Shown here: piece by piece, positions 8,727 to 15,753 of the stretch
How the letters are laid out: every line of letters starts with the position of its first letter
How positions within the stretch are numbered: position 1 is the stretch's first letter
DNA from: Streptomyces liliifuscus
Lineage (GTDB): Bacteria > Actinomycetota > Actinomycetes > Streptomycetales > Streptomycetaceae
DNA: 64,000 bases
Assembly (NCBI RefSeq): GCF_016598615.1
Contig: NZ_CP066831.1
Location: forward strand, 1,860,001 to 1,924,000
Direction of reading: 5' to 3'
Program-made: the position numbers and the translations under genes
Notes under the pieces: generated by a model
What the model was told of the DNA's origin: nothing
The model's database searches: none
Seen by the model: only the letters and a program-made list of their open reading frames with translations

Positions 8727-8877
8727 GCTTGACCCGGGCCCGGTTCTTGAGCCCGGCCCCACGCTTCGAGTCCGGCCCGATTCCTTGAGCCCGGTCCGAT
8801 TCCTAGAGCCCGGTCCGACTCCCTGAGCCTGGCTCGACACCCTGAGCCCAGCCTCTTCCTTGAGCCCGGCCCGGCGC
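8727..8877. repeat. Degenerate 19-bp tandem repeat between convergent genes
   Basis: About eight imperfect copies of a 19-bp unit (consensus CCTTGAGCCCGGTCCGATT) fill nearly the whole gap between the stop codons of the sigma-factor and SpoIIE genes. Copies drift from the ends towards the middle. No hairpin terminator stands out apart from the repeat. It could act as a termination zone or be neutral slippage product. Confidence 0.75.
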
Positions 8878-11313
8878 TCACTGCACCGGCAGTGCCTGCT
8901 CGGCCCAGATCGTCTTTCCCGTGCCGCTCGGCCTGGTGCCCCAGCGGTCGGTGAGCTGTGCGACGAGCAGCAGGCCCCGGCCGCCCTCGTCGAAGGTGCG
9001 GGCCCGGCGCAGATGCGGTGAGGTGCTGCTGGCGTCGGAGACCTCACAGATGAGCGTGCGGTCGCGGATGAGTCTGAGCTGGATCGGTGAGCCGCCGTAG
9101 CGGATGGCGTTCGTGACCAGTTCGCTCACGACGAGTTCGGTGACGAAGGCGGCCTCGTCGAGCCCCCAGCGGGTCAGCTGCTCGGTGGCGTACTGCCGGG
9201 CCGTGGCGACCAGCGCCGGATCGGACTCCAGGTCCCAGACGGCCACCTGGTCGGCGTCCAGGGCGCGGGTACGGGCCAGGAGCAGCGCCACGTCGTCGGC
9301 GGGGCGCTGCGGGAGCAGGGCCTTGAGGACGTTGTCGCAGGTGTCCTCCAGGTTCCGGGCCGGGGCGGCCAGGGCGGTGCAGAGGGCGGCGGTGCCCGCG
9401 TCCACGTCGACATCGCGGGCCTCGACCAGACCGTCCGTGTAGAGGGCGAGTACGGCGCCTTCGGGCACGTCCAGCTCGGTGGCCTCGAACGGGAGCCCGC
9501 CGACGCCGAGCATCGGTCCCGCGGCGACCTCGACGACCTTCACCGTCCCGTCCGGGAACAGCACGACGGGCGGCGGGTGGCCGGCGGAGGCGACGGTGCA
9601 GTGGCGGGACACCGGGTCGTAGACCGCGTACAGGCAGGTGGCGCCGATCTCGCCGGTCATCGCGCTCTCGTCGGCCGCGAGGTGTCCGACCAGGTCGTCC
9701 AAGTGTGTGAGCAGCTCGTCGGGCGGCAGGTCGACATCTGCGAGGGTCCAGACCGCCGTACGGAGCCGGCCCATGGTCACGGAGGCGTGGAGGCCGTGTC
9801 CGACGACGTCCCCGACGACCAGCGCCACTCTGGTCCCGGACAGCGGGATGACGTCGAACCAGTCGCCGCCCACCCCCGCCTGCGACAGCGCCGGAAGGTA
9901 ACGGGAGGCGAACTCGACGGCGGCCTGCACCGCCATCATCTGGGGCAGCAGGCTGCGCTGCAGGGCCAGCGCGGTGGTGCGCTCCCGGGTGTAGCGGCGG
10001 GCGTTGTCGACGCAGACTGCCGCCCGGCTGGACAGTTCCTCCGCGAGCGACACATCGTCCAGGTCGAAGGCGTCGGGATGCTCGGGAGTGAGGATCCGTA
10101 CGAAGACGGCCACGCCCAGTGTCGTTCCGCGTGCCACCAGCGGTACGGCCATCAGCGACAGCTCCTGGTCCTCGCCCTCGCGCAGCTTGGCGGAGCGGGC
10201 ACCGTGCTCGGCGAACCAGGTGTCGAGGCCGCTGTCGCCGGTCCGGGTGAGCACCGGCTCGCCGGTGGCCAGGGCGCGGGCGGGCGGGGAGAAGGCCGGG
10301 TAGACGTCGGCGGAACCCAGGTCGATGGCCGCCTCCGGCACACCGGGCGTATCGGAGTGGTGGGCGACCCGGCGCAGCTCCACACCTCCCTCCACCGGCC
10401 CCGTCTCGGGTTCCTCGCCCTGGAGCACCGAGTCCAGCAGGTCGACGCTGGCGAAGTCGGCGAGCCGGGGCACGGCCAGTTCGGCGAGTTCACGGGCGGT
10501 CTGGATCACGTCGAGCTTGGTGCCGATGGAGCCGGCGGCCTCGTTCAGCAGGGCCAGCCGCTGTCGCGCCCAGTACTGCTCGCTGCTGTCGAACCCTGCC
10601 AGCGCGGTGCCCAGCAGCTCTCCGGCCTGGTCCCGCACCGGCCACATCTCGAAGCTCCAGGCGTGCATGCGCCGGCCGGACGGTGAGCGGGTCCAGCTCT
10701 CGTAGTGGACCGGCTGCCCGGTCTCGACGACGATCTCCAGATGGCGCAGGAAGCCACGGCTGTGCTCGGCGTTCTCCACGGTGTCGGGGAAGTACCGGTG
10801 CTGGAACGCGTCCTCGGGCTGCCCCATGACCTGGCACGCGAAGTCGTTCATCCGCAGGTAGTGCTGTCCGGTGTCGAAGATCGACATGGACATCGACGCC
10901 TGCTTGAAGGCCAGCTCACCCAGGGCCCGCTCGCCCGAGTCCCGCTCGCCCGGGTCCGGGGTCGCGGTGACGACGAACCCCGGCCCCCGGTCCTTCCCGC
11001 CCCGCAGCGGGCACATCCGCAGCGCCAGTTCCAGCCGCCGCCCGTCCTTGTGGCGTACGGACACCACGGCGTCGCCGTGTGTCAGCAGAGCGTGCCGGGC
11101 CGCCGCGGGGTCCCCCGCCACCAGCTCCGACGCCGGCCGCCCGGTCACGTCCTCGGCCGTGTGCCCCGTCAGCCGCCGCGCGCCCTCGCTCCAGCCCGTG
11201 ACATTGCCGCTCGCGTCGACCACCGCCATGGCGTCACCGGCCGTGGCCGCCGGTCCTCCGTCGCGCGGCAATGTCACCATGTGTACAAGAATGGTCCCCT
11301 TCGGCATCCGCAT
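8878..11313 (-). CDS. PAS-PAS-GAF-SpoIIE phosphatase with C-terminal HATPase
   Basis: Multidomain Ser/Thr phosphatase of about 810 residues typical of Streptomyces. In order: a PAS domain (about 20-115, VVDASGNVTGWSEGARRLTG), a second PAS (about 130-245, ending ALAGFDSSEQYWARQRLALL), a GAF domain (about 265-435), the SpoIIE/PP2C domain (about 465-675; VGGDWFDVIPLSG, VGDVVGHGLHA, ASAGHPPPVV, LYTDGLVEARD, all with the metal-binding Asp residues) and an anti-sigma-type HATPase (about 690-810; ELVTNAIRYG, GGRGLLLVAQL). Such proteins dephosphorylate anti-anti-sigma factors, and the HATPase may add kinase or binding activity. No transmembrane segment is visible, so it is cytoplasmic. Start codons ATG 11313, 11307 and 11280 are all possible and none has a strong ribosome site. 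Confidence 0.93.
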   Translation of the reverse strand: MRMPKGTILVHMVTLPRDGGPAATAGDAMAVVDASGNVTGWSEGARRLTGHTAEDVTGRPASELVAGDPAAARHALLTHGDAVVSVRHKDGRRLELALRMCPLRGGKDRGPGFVVTATPDPGERDSGERALGELAFKQASMSMSIFDTGQHYLRMNDFACQVMGQPEDAFQHRYFPDTVENAEHSRGFLRHLEIVVETGQPVHYESWTRSPSGRRMHAWSFEMWPVRDQAGELLGTALAGFDSSEQYWARQRLALLNEAAGSIGTKLDVIQTARELAELAVPRLADFASVDLLDSVLQGEEPETGPVEGGVELRRVAHHSDTPGVPEAAIDLGSADVYPAFSPPARALATGEPVLTRTGDSGLDTWFAEHGARSAKLREGEDQELSLMAVPLVARGTTLGVAVFVRILTPEHPDAFDLDDVSLAEELSSRAAVCVDNARRYTRERTTALALQRSLLPQMMAVQAAVEFASRYLPALSQAGVGGDWFDVIPLSGTRVALVVGDVVGHGLHASVTMGRLRTAVWTLADVDLPPDELLTHLDDLVGHLAADESAMTGEIGATCLYAVYDPVSRHCTVASAGHPPPVVLFPDGTVKVVEVAAGPMLGVGGLPFEATELDVPEGAVLALYTDGLVEARDVDVDAGTAALCTALAAPARNLEDTCDNVLKALLPQRPADDVALLLARTRALDADQVAVWDLESDPALVATARQYATEQLTRWGLDEAAFVTELVVSELVTNAIRYGGSPIQLRLIRDRTLICEVSDASSTSPHLRRARTFDEGGRGLLLVAQLTDRWGTRPSGTGKTIWAEQALPVQ

Positions 11314-11385
11314 CAAGCCAGATGACCGGTTTCGACCCCTCTCCGTGGTCTCGCGCTCACGCGATCGGGGTGACCGCCGGGACCG

Positions 11386-12822
11386 TCACGAAGCCACCCG
11401 CTCACCCCGCTCACCGAAGTCGGCGGAGGCATCGGAACCTGCATCGGCACGGGGATTCGTACGGGCATTCGTACGGGAATCGGGATGGGCCAGGCCCAGG
11501 TGGTCGCGCAGGGTCGTGCCCTCGTACTCCGTACGGAACACTCCGCGCTCCTGCAGCAGCGGGACCACCGTGTCGGCGAAGGCGTCGAGGCCGCCGGGGG
11601 TGATGTGCGGGACGAGGATGAAACCGTCGCTCGCGTCGGCCTGGACGAAGTCGTCGATGGTGGCCGCGACCGTGGCCGGGGAGCCGACGAAGGCCTGGCG
11701 ATTGCCGGTCTCGATGACCAGATCGCGGATGGACCAGTTGTTGGCGGCCGCGCGCTCCCGCCACTCGCGGGCGGTGGCCAGCGGGTCGCGGTACATCCGG
11801 ACCTGGGCCCGGCCGCGCGCGACGGTGTGTTCGCCGAGGTCGGGGTCGATGTCGGGCAGCGGCCCGTCGGGGTCGTACGCGGACAGGTCGCGGTTCCAGA
11901 CGAACTCCAGGTGCTTGATGGCGGTCGCCCCGCTGACCTGCTGCCGGCGCACCTCGCGAGCCAGTTCCTCCGCCTCGGCGTCGGTGTCCCCCAGGACGAA
12001 GGTCGCGGCGGGCAGGATCAGCAGTTGGTCGGGCGTACGCCCGTAGCGGGCCAGGCGTCCCTTGACGTCCGTGTAGAACGCCTGGCCGTCCTTGAGGGTG
12101 GCGTACCGGCTGAAGATCGCGTCGGCGCCGGCGGCGGCGAACTCGCGGCCCTCCTCGGAGTCGCCGGCCTGGAAGATCACCGGACGGCCCTGCGGGGACC
12201 GAGGGACGTTGAACTGCCCCTCGATGTCGAAGTGTTGGCCCTGGTGGACGAAGGCGCCGGCCTTCGCGTCGCGCAGGAAGGTGCCGGTGTCCTGGTCGGC
12301 GATGATCTCGTCACCGTGCCAGGAGTCGAAGAGTTCGTTCGCGGTGGCCAGGAACTCCTTGGCCCGTGAGTAGCGCTCCTGCTGCGGGAGGAAGCCGCCG
12401 CGGCGGAAGTTCTCGCCGGTGAAGGCGTCCCAGGACGTGACGACGTTCCAGGCGGCGCGCCCGTCCGAGAGGTGGTCGAGACTGGCGAACTGGCGGGCCA
12501 CTTCATAGGGCTCGTTGAAGGTCGAGTTGATGGTGCCGGTCAGACCGAGGTGCTGGGTGACGGCGGCGAGCGCGGAGAGGACGGTGAAGGTGTCGGGGCG
12601 GCCGACGACGTCCAAGTCGTAGATCTTTCCGCCCTGTTCGCGCAGTCGCAGCCCTTCGGCGAGGAACAGGAAGTCGAACTTGGCGCGTTCGGCGGTCCGC
12701 GCGAAGTGCGCGAAGGAGCTGAACTCGATGTGGCTGCCGGCCTCCGGGTCGCTCCAGACGGTGGTGTTGTTGACGCCGGGGAAGTGGGCGGCCAGGTGGA
12801 TCTGCTTCAGGGGCTTGCTCAT
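11386..12822 (-). CDS. LLM-class flavin-dependent monooxygenase (NtaA/SnaA/DszA family)
   Basis: Reduced-flavin-dependent oxygenase of 478 residues with the luciferase-like TIM barrel (AHFPGVNNTTVWSDP at the N-terminus, RAKFDFLFLAEGLRLRE, SDGRAAWNVVTSWD, GRPVIFQAGDSEEGREFAA). The family oxidises organosulfur or nitrogen compounds such as sulfonates, dibenzothiophene or nitrilotriacetate, using FMNH2 from a partner reductase. I place the start at ATG 12822 (GGAG upstream). A longer frame exists but runs into the preceding gene. It follows another LLM gene by only 22 bp, so the two are cotranscribed. The conserved leader peptide ahead of the pair points to sulfur scavenging (inference). No reductase or ABC transporter lies next to it in the window. 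Confidence 0.9.
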   Translation of the reverse strand: MSKPLKQIHLAAHFPGVNNTTVWSDPEAGSHIEFSSFAHFARTAERAKFDFLFLAEGLRLREQGGKIYDLDVVGRPDTFTVLSALAAVTQHLGLTGTINSTFNEPYEVARQFASLDHLSDGRAAWNVVTSWDAFTGENFRRGGFLPQQERYSRAKEFLATANELFDSWHGDEIIADQDTGTFLRDAKAGAFVHQGQHFDIEGQFNVPRSPQGRPVIFQAGDSEEGREFAAAGADAIFSRYATLKDGQAFYTDVKGRLARYGRTPDQLLILPAATFVLGDTDAEAEELAREVRRQQVSGATAIKHLEFVWNRDLSAYDPDGPLPDIDPDLGEHTVARGRAQVRMYRDPLATAREWRERAAANNWSIRDLVIETGNRQAFVGSPATVAATIDDFVQADASDGFILVPHITPGGLDAFADTVVPLLQERGVFRTEYEGTTLRDHLGLAHPDSRTNARTNPRADAGSDASADFGERGERVAS

Positions 12823-12844
12823 GGTCCTGCGGTCTCCGTCCGGC

Positions 12845-14107
12845 TCAGGCGGTGGCGTTGGCAGCGGCGTTGGCGTCGACGTCGGCAACGGCTTTGGCGG
12901 CGTAGCGGTTGGCCGGGCGGGCGAGCCCGAGCAGTCCGCGCAGGGTGTCGGCCTCGTAGGCGCGGCGGAAGGCACCCCGGCGCTGCAGCTCGGGGACCAG
13001 CCCCTGGGTGATGGCCGGCAGATCGTGGCCGAGGACGGCGGGCCGCAGTCGGAATCCACTCAGCCCGGCAGACCACAACTCCTGGAGCAAATCCGCGAGT
13101 TGGTCCGGTGTGCCGGTGAAGACGCGGGCGTCGCTGGTGAACGGCTGACCCGCGAGGGCGTCGAGACGGTCCCTGCGGGCGGCCGCTGCGGCCGGATCGT
13201 CGTCGAGGAAGACCACCAAGTCGCCGAAGACGTGCAGGGGTTGGTCGGCACGACCGGCGAGAGCCTGTTCGGCGCGGATCTCGGCGACGATCGCGCGGGC
13301 CTGGTCGGTGTCGTGCGGGGTGACGTAGCCGATGTCGGCGGCGCGGGCCACCAGCCGGTACGGGACGCTCTGGTGCGCGAGGGCGCTGACCACGGGCTGG
13401 CCCTGGGGCGGACGCGGAGTGATGGAGGGGCCCTTGACGCTGAAGTGCGGGCCCTCGAAGTCGATGTAGTGGAGCTTGTCGCGGTCGACGAAGCGGCCGG
13501 TGGCCACGTCCCGGATCTCCGCGTCGTCCTCCCAGCTGTCCCAGAGTCTGCGTACGACCTCGACGTAGTCGGCCGTCTCGTCGAAGAGTTCGGTCACCAC
13601 GTCCTGCGTGGCCGGGCTGTCGTAGGCGTCAAGACGGGGCAGCGTACGGCGGCCGAAGTGCGCCGCCTCGTTCTGTCGTGCCGTCAACTGCACCCGCAGG
13701 CCCGCCCGGCCGGAGCTCACATAGTCGAGGGTGGCGATGGCCTTGGAGATATGGAACGGCTCCGTGTGCGTGGACACCACGGTCGGCACCAGACCTATGT
13801 GGCGGGTCAGCGGGGCGATACGGGCGGCGACGAGAACGGCGTCGAGCCGGCCGCGGACCTGGTCGGTCCGCCCGTCCGGCTCGATGAAGTGCGAGGACTG
13901 AAGGCCGAGGCCGTCCTCGAAGGTGACGAAGTCCAGAAGCCCGCGCTCGGCCTCGGCGACGAGGTCGGCCCAGTACTCGGCGGTGAACAGTTCCCGGGGC
14001 CGGGCCACCGGTTCGCGCCAGGCGGCGGGGTGCCAGCCGGCGCCGTCGAGCGCCACGGCGAGGTGCAGATGCGCTGAAGAGGGCAGGACAGAAGGTGCTG
14101 AGGACAC
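12845..14107 (-). CDS. LLM-class flavin-dependent oxidoreductase
   Basis: Second luciferase-like flavin oxidoreductase, 420 residues, upstream partner of the monooxygenase gene. Barrel motifs include HLAVALDGAGWHPAAWRE, RGLLDFVTFEDGLGLQSSHF, IGLVPTVVSTHTEPFHISKA and SSGRAGLRVQLT. The last 20 residues are low-complexity (ADVDANAAANATA). Together the two may carry out successive or substrate-split oxidation of an organosulfur compound (inference from family and leader peptide). The start at ATG 14107 lies 75 nt downstream of the leader ORF stop. Confidence 0.88.
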   Translation of the reverse strand: MSSAPSVLPSSAHLHLAVALDGAGWHPAAWREPVARPRELFTAEYWADLVAEAERGLLDFVTFEDGLGLQSSHFIEPDGRTDQVRGRLDAVLVAARIAPLTRHIGLVPTVVSTHTEPFHISKAIATLDYVSSGRAGLRVQLTARQNEAAHFGRRTLPRLDAYDSPATQDVVTELFDETADYVEVVRRLWDSWEDDAEIRDVATGRFVDRDKLHYIDFEGPHFSVKGPSITPRPPQGQPVVSALAHQSVPYRLVARAADIGYVTPHDTDQARAIVAEIRAEQALAGRADQPLHVFGDLVVFLDDDPAAAAARRDRLDALAGQPFTSDARVFTGTPDQLADLLQELWSAGLSGFRLRPAVLGHDLPAITQGLVPELQRRGAFRRAYEADTLRGLLGLARPANRYAAKAVADVDANAAANATA

Positions 14108-14182
14108 GAGAGGTGTGCCTTCCTGATCGACCGTACGAGAAAGCCGGCCCTCACCGGAGGGCGCGGCCGCGTGGGATACAGG

Positions 14183-14314
14183 TCAGGAGCAACAGAGCGC
14201 GCCGGCAACGCGCAGCAGGTCGATGTGCGGCCGGGAGTAGAGGCGTACGCGATGGAGCGGGGCGGCCTTCGGGACGCCGCGGCGGGACACGGTTCGCGCT
14301 CGCACCTGCGTCAC
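14183..14314 (-). CDS. Sulfur-type leader peptide (SRPHIDLLRVAGALCCS)
   Basis: Small ORF just upstream of the two LLM oxidoreductases. From GTG 14314 (GGAAGG six nt upstream) it encodes 43 residues; an internal in-frame GTG at 14290 would give 35. The C-terminus reads LYSRPHIDLLRVAGALCCS-stop. This fits the conserved SR-H-(I/V)-DL--RV----C signature of short leader peptides found before sulfur-assimilation genes in actinomycetes. In mycobacteria, related Cys-containing uORFs mediate cysteine-responsive attenuation. Two adjacent Cys codons precede the end, so ribosome stalling at low cysteine is a reasonable model. Its position, motif and ribosome site support a real leader rather than a chance ORF. 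Confidence 0.85.
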   Translation of the reverse strand: MTQVRARTVSRRGVPKAAPLHRVRLYSRPHIDLLRVAGALCCS

Positions 14315-14757
14315 CTCCGCCCTTCCGGCCCGGCGGACGGGCGTCCGGCCGACCTCGCGTTCGCGGGCCCTCGATCGGGCACCGCCTCGTCGTCAACGGG
14401 CACAACAGTACGGCTGTGCCTTTTCTTCCTGCCATGGGGAGAGCTTTGTTGGCGGGACCCTCATCACGAGTCATCACGAGGTGCGAACCCGGTCCGGCGG
14501 CTCCGGCGGCCGGATGCCCAGCTGTTGAGACGCCGTCTTGACGGTCACGCTGAGCGCATCAACACTGACGGAGACGGTCACGATTGCCAGCGCCCGTCGT
14601 GCGGGGAATCCCCGTTCGTGCGGTCATCGGCCCCGGCCCGCTGGCAGGCAACCCTTCCACCGCGACGGGGTGCCCCGGGTGACGACCGGGTTCCGCCGGA
14701 GCGGCGGGGCAAGCGTGGTCTCGCGTCTCGCGAGCCCCGACGGCAGGACCGGTGGGA
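14315..14757. promoter_or_regulatory. Divergent control region between two leader peptides
   Basis: No coding sequence is convincing in this stretch. It lies between two outward-facing leader ORFs (minus strand at 14183-14314, plus strand at 14758-14823), so it should hold both promoters. Visible structure: the direct repeat TCATCACGAG at 14461-14470 and 14471-14480, and an imperfect inverted repeat GCACAAC/GCTGTGC around 14400-14418. I cannot assign a -10/-35 pair. Confidence 0.45.
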
Positions 14758-14823
14758 ATGTTCAGGAACGGCTTGACGAGGCGCCTGCACATCGATTTGT
14801 CGCGTGTCTCCAGCGCTTACTGA
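14758..14823 (+). CDS. Leader peptide with RRLHIDLSRVSSAY motif
   Basis: A 21-codon ORF (ATG 14758, TGA 14821-14823) whose C-terminus, TRRLHIDLSRVSSAY, matches the actinomycete sulfur leader-peptide motif RR-H-(I/V)-DL-R-SSA. It lies 107 nt before the GST-like gene on the same strand. Unlike typical members it ends in Tyr (TAC) where a Cys (TGC) near the stop is usual, a single-base difference. The preceding GGTGGGA is a close but usable ribosome site. Confidence 0.75.
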   Translation: MFRNGLTRRLHIDLSRVSSAY

Positions 14824-14930
14824 TCCGCTACACGTCCGACCGATCCGGACCTGTACGGCCGCGCAGTCACTCCGTTCCGCCACTGGCGCCCACGAGGCGG
14901 CCAGGGCCTCCGCGTTCCCCCTGGAGAGTC

Positions 14931-15626
14931 ATGCCCGAGACAGTTTCCCGCGGTTCCAGCAGCACTGACACCTTCACGTCGGCGGCCTCCCGTGCGGCCG
15001 CCGCCCACTCGACCGGCCGTGGCACGGCCGTCGGCGGCACGTCCGTCCCCGGTCCGGCCGCCCGTCCGCACCGCTTCCGCGGCCGTATCGGCGTCGGTCT
15101 CGCGGGCGGTTTCTACCCGGCGCCGCACCGCTATCAGCTGTATCTGTCCGAGGCCTGTCCCTACTCGGGGCGCGTGGCGGTCGTCCTCGACCTGCTCGGC
15201 CTCAAGGGCTCGCTCACCACCACCCTTCTGAAGCTCCCCGCCGAGACGCCCGAGGCCTTCGCATCGCTGCGCGGCTCCTACGAGGCGACCTGGCACCACT
15301 ACGACGGTCCGCTCACCGCGCCCGCGCTGTGCGACCGCTGGAGCGGACGCGTCGTCAGCAACCACGCGCCCGACATCCTCCGCGACCTCGCCGGCCTGGT
15401 CGCCGACGGGGCATGCGAGTCCGCACTGGACCGGCTCGACCGGCAACTCGCGCGCCACCCCTATGTGTTGGGCGACGAGCTCGGCACCGCGGACCGGGAC
15501 CTCTGGGTGACGCTCACCCACCTCGACCACTTCGACGCGGCCGGCGCCCTCGCCGCGTACCGCCACATCGAGGAGTACGTACGACGCCTCGGCGATCACC
15601 CGGACCTCTGCGTCGACGAACGCTGA
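14931..15626 (+). CDS. GST/ECM4-like thiol-transferase-family protein
   Basis: Protein of 231 residues related to the glutathionyl-hydroquinone reductase (ECM4) branch of the glutathione-transferase superfamily, but shorter than the usual 320-370. The thioredoxin-like start is at about residues 60-100 (APHRYQLYLSEACPYSGRVA, with the Cys-Pro-Tyr active-site position). The helical C-terminal domain includes GRVVSNHAPDILRDL (equivalent to the family VSNES region) and RHPYVLGDELGTADRDLWV. The first 55 residues are low-complexity Ser/Thr/Ala. Streptomyces lacks glutathione, so the thiol partner is unknown (mycothiol is possible). The ATG at 14931 follows GGAGAG. A leader peptide of the sulfur type precedes it. 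Confidence 0.75.
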   Translation: MPETVSRGSSSTDTFTSAASRAAAAHSTGRGTAVGGTSVPGPAARPHRFRGRIGVGLAGGFYPAPHRYQLYLSEACPYSGRVAVVLDLLGLKGSLTTTLLKLPAETPEAFASLRGSYEATWHHYDGPLTAPALCDRWSGRVVSNHAPDILRDLAGLVADGACESALDRLDRQLARHPYVLGDELGTADRDLWVTLTHLDHFDAAGALAAYRHIEEYVRRLGDHPDLCVDER

Positions 15627-15753
15627 GCGCAGGCACACGGCCAGGTGTGACAACTGCGCGGCAGTGGGCCGGAATACCCCTTCCGGATATGCCGATGAGG
15701 GAGATAGAGAAAGGGAATAGTGAGGGAGTTGTAAAACGGCGGGTGGGGGACGC

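Noticed and set aside
7488..9047. 519-codon minus-strand ORF over the sigma gene and 19-bp repeat
   Set aside because: Antisense shadow of the sigma factor extended by the repeat. No domain and no plausible start.
12822..13059. Longer N-terminus of the LLM monooxygenase (frame open to 13059)
   Set aside because: The extension overlaps the preceding oxidoreductase gene by over 200 bp and is low-complexity. ATG 12822 gives the normal family start.
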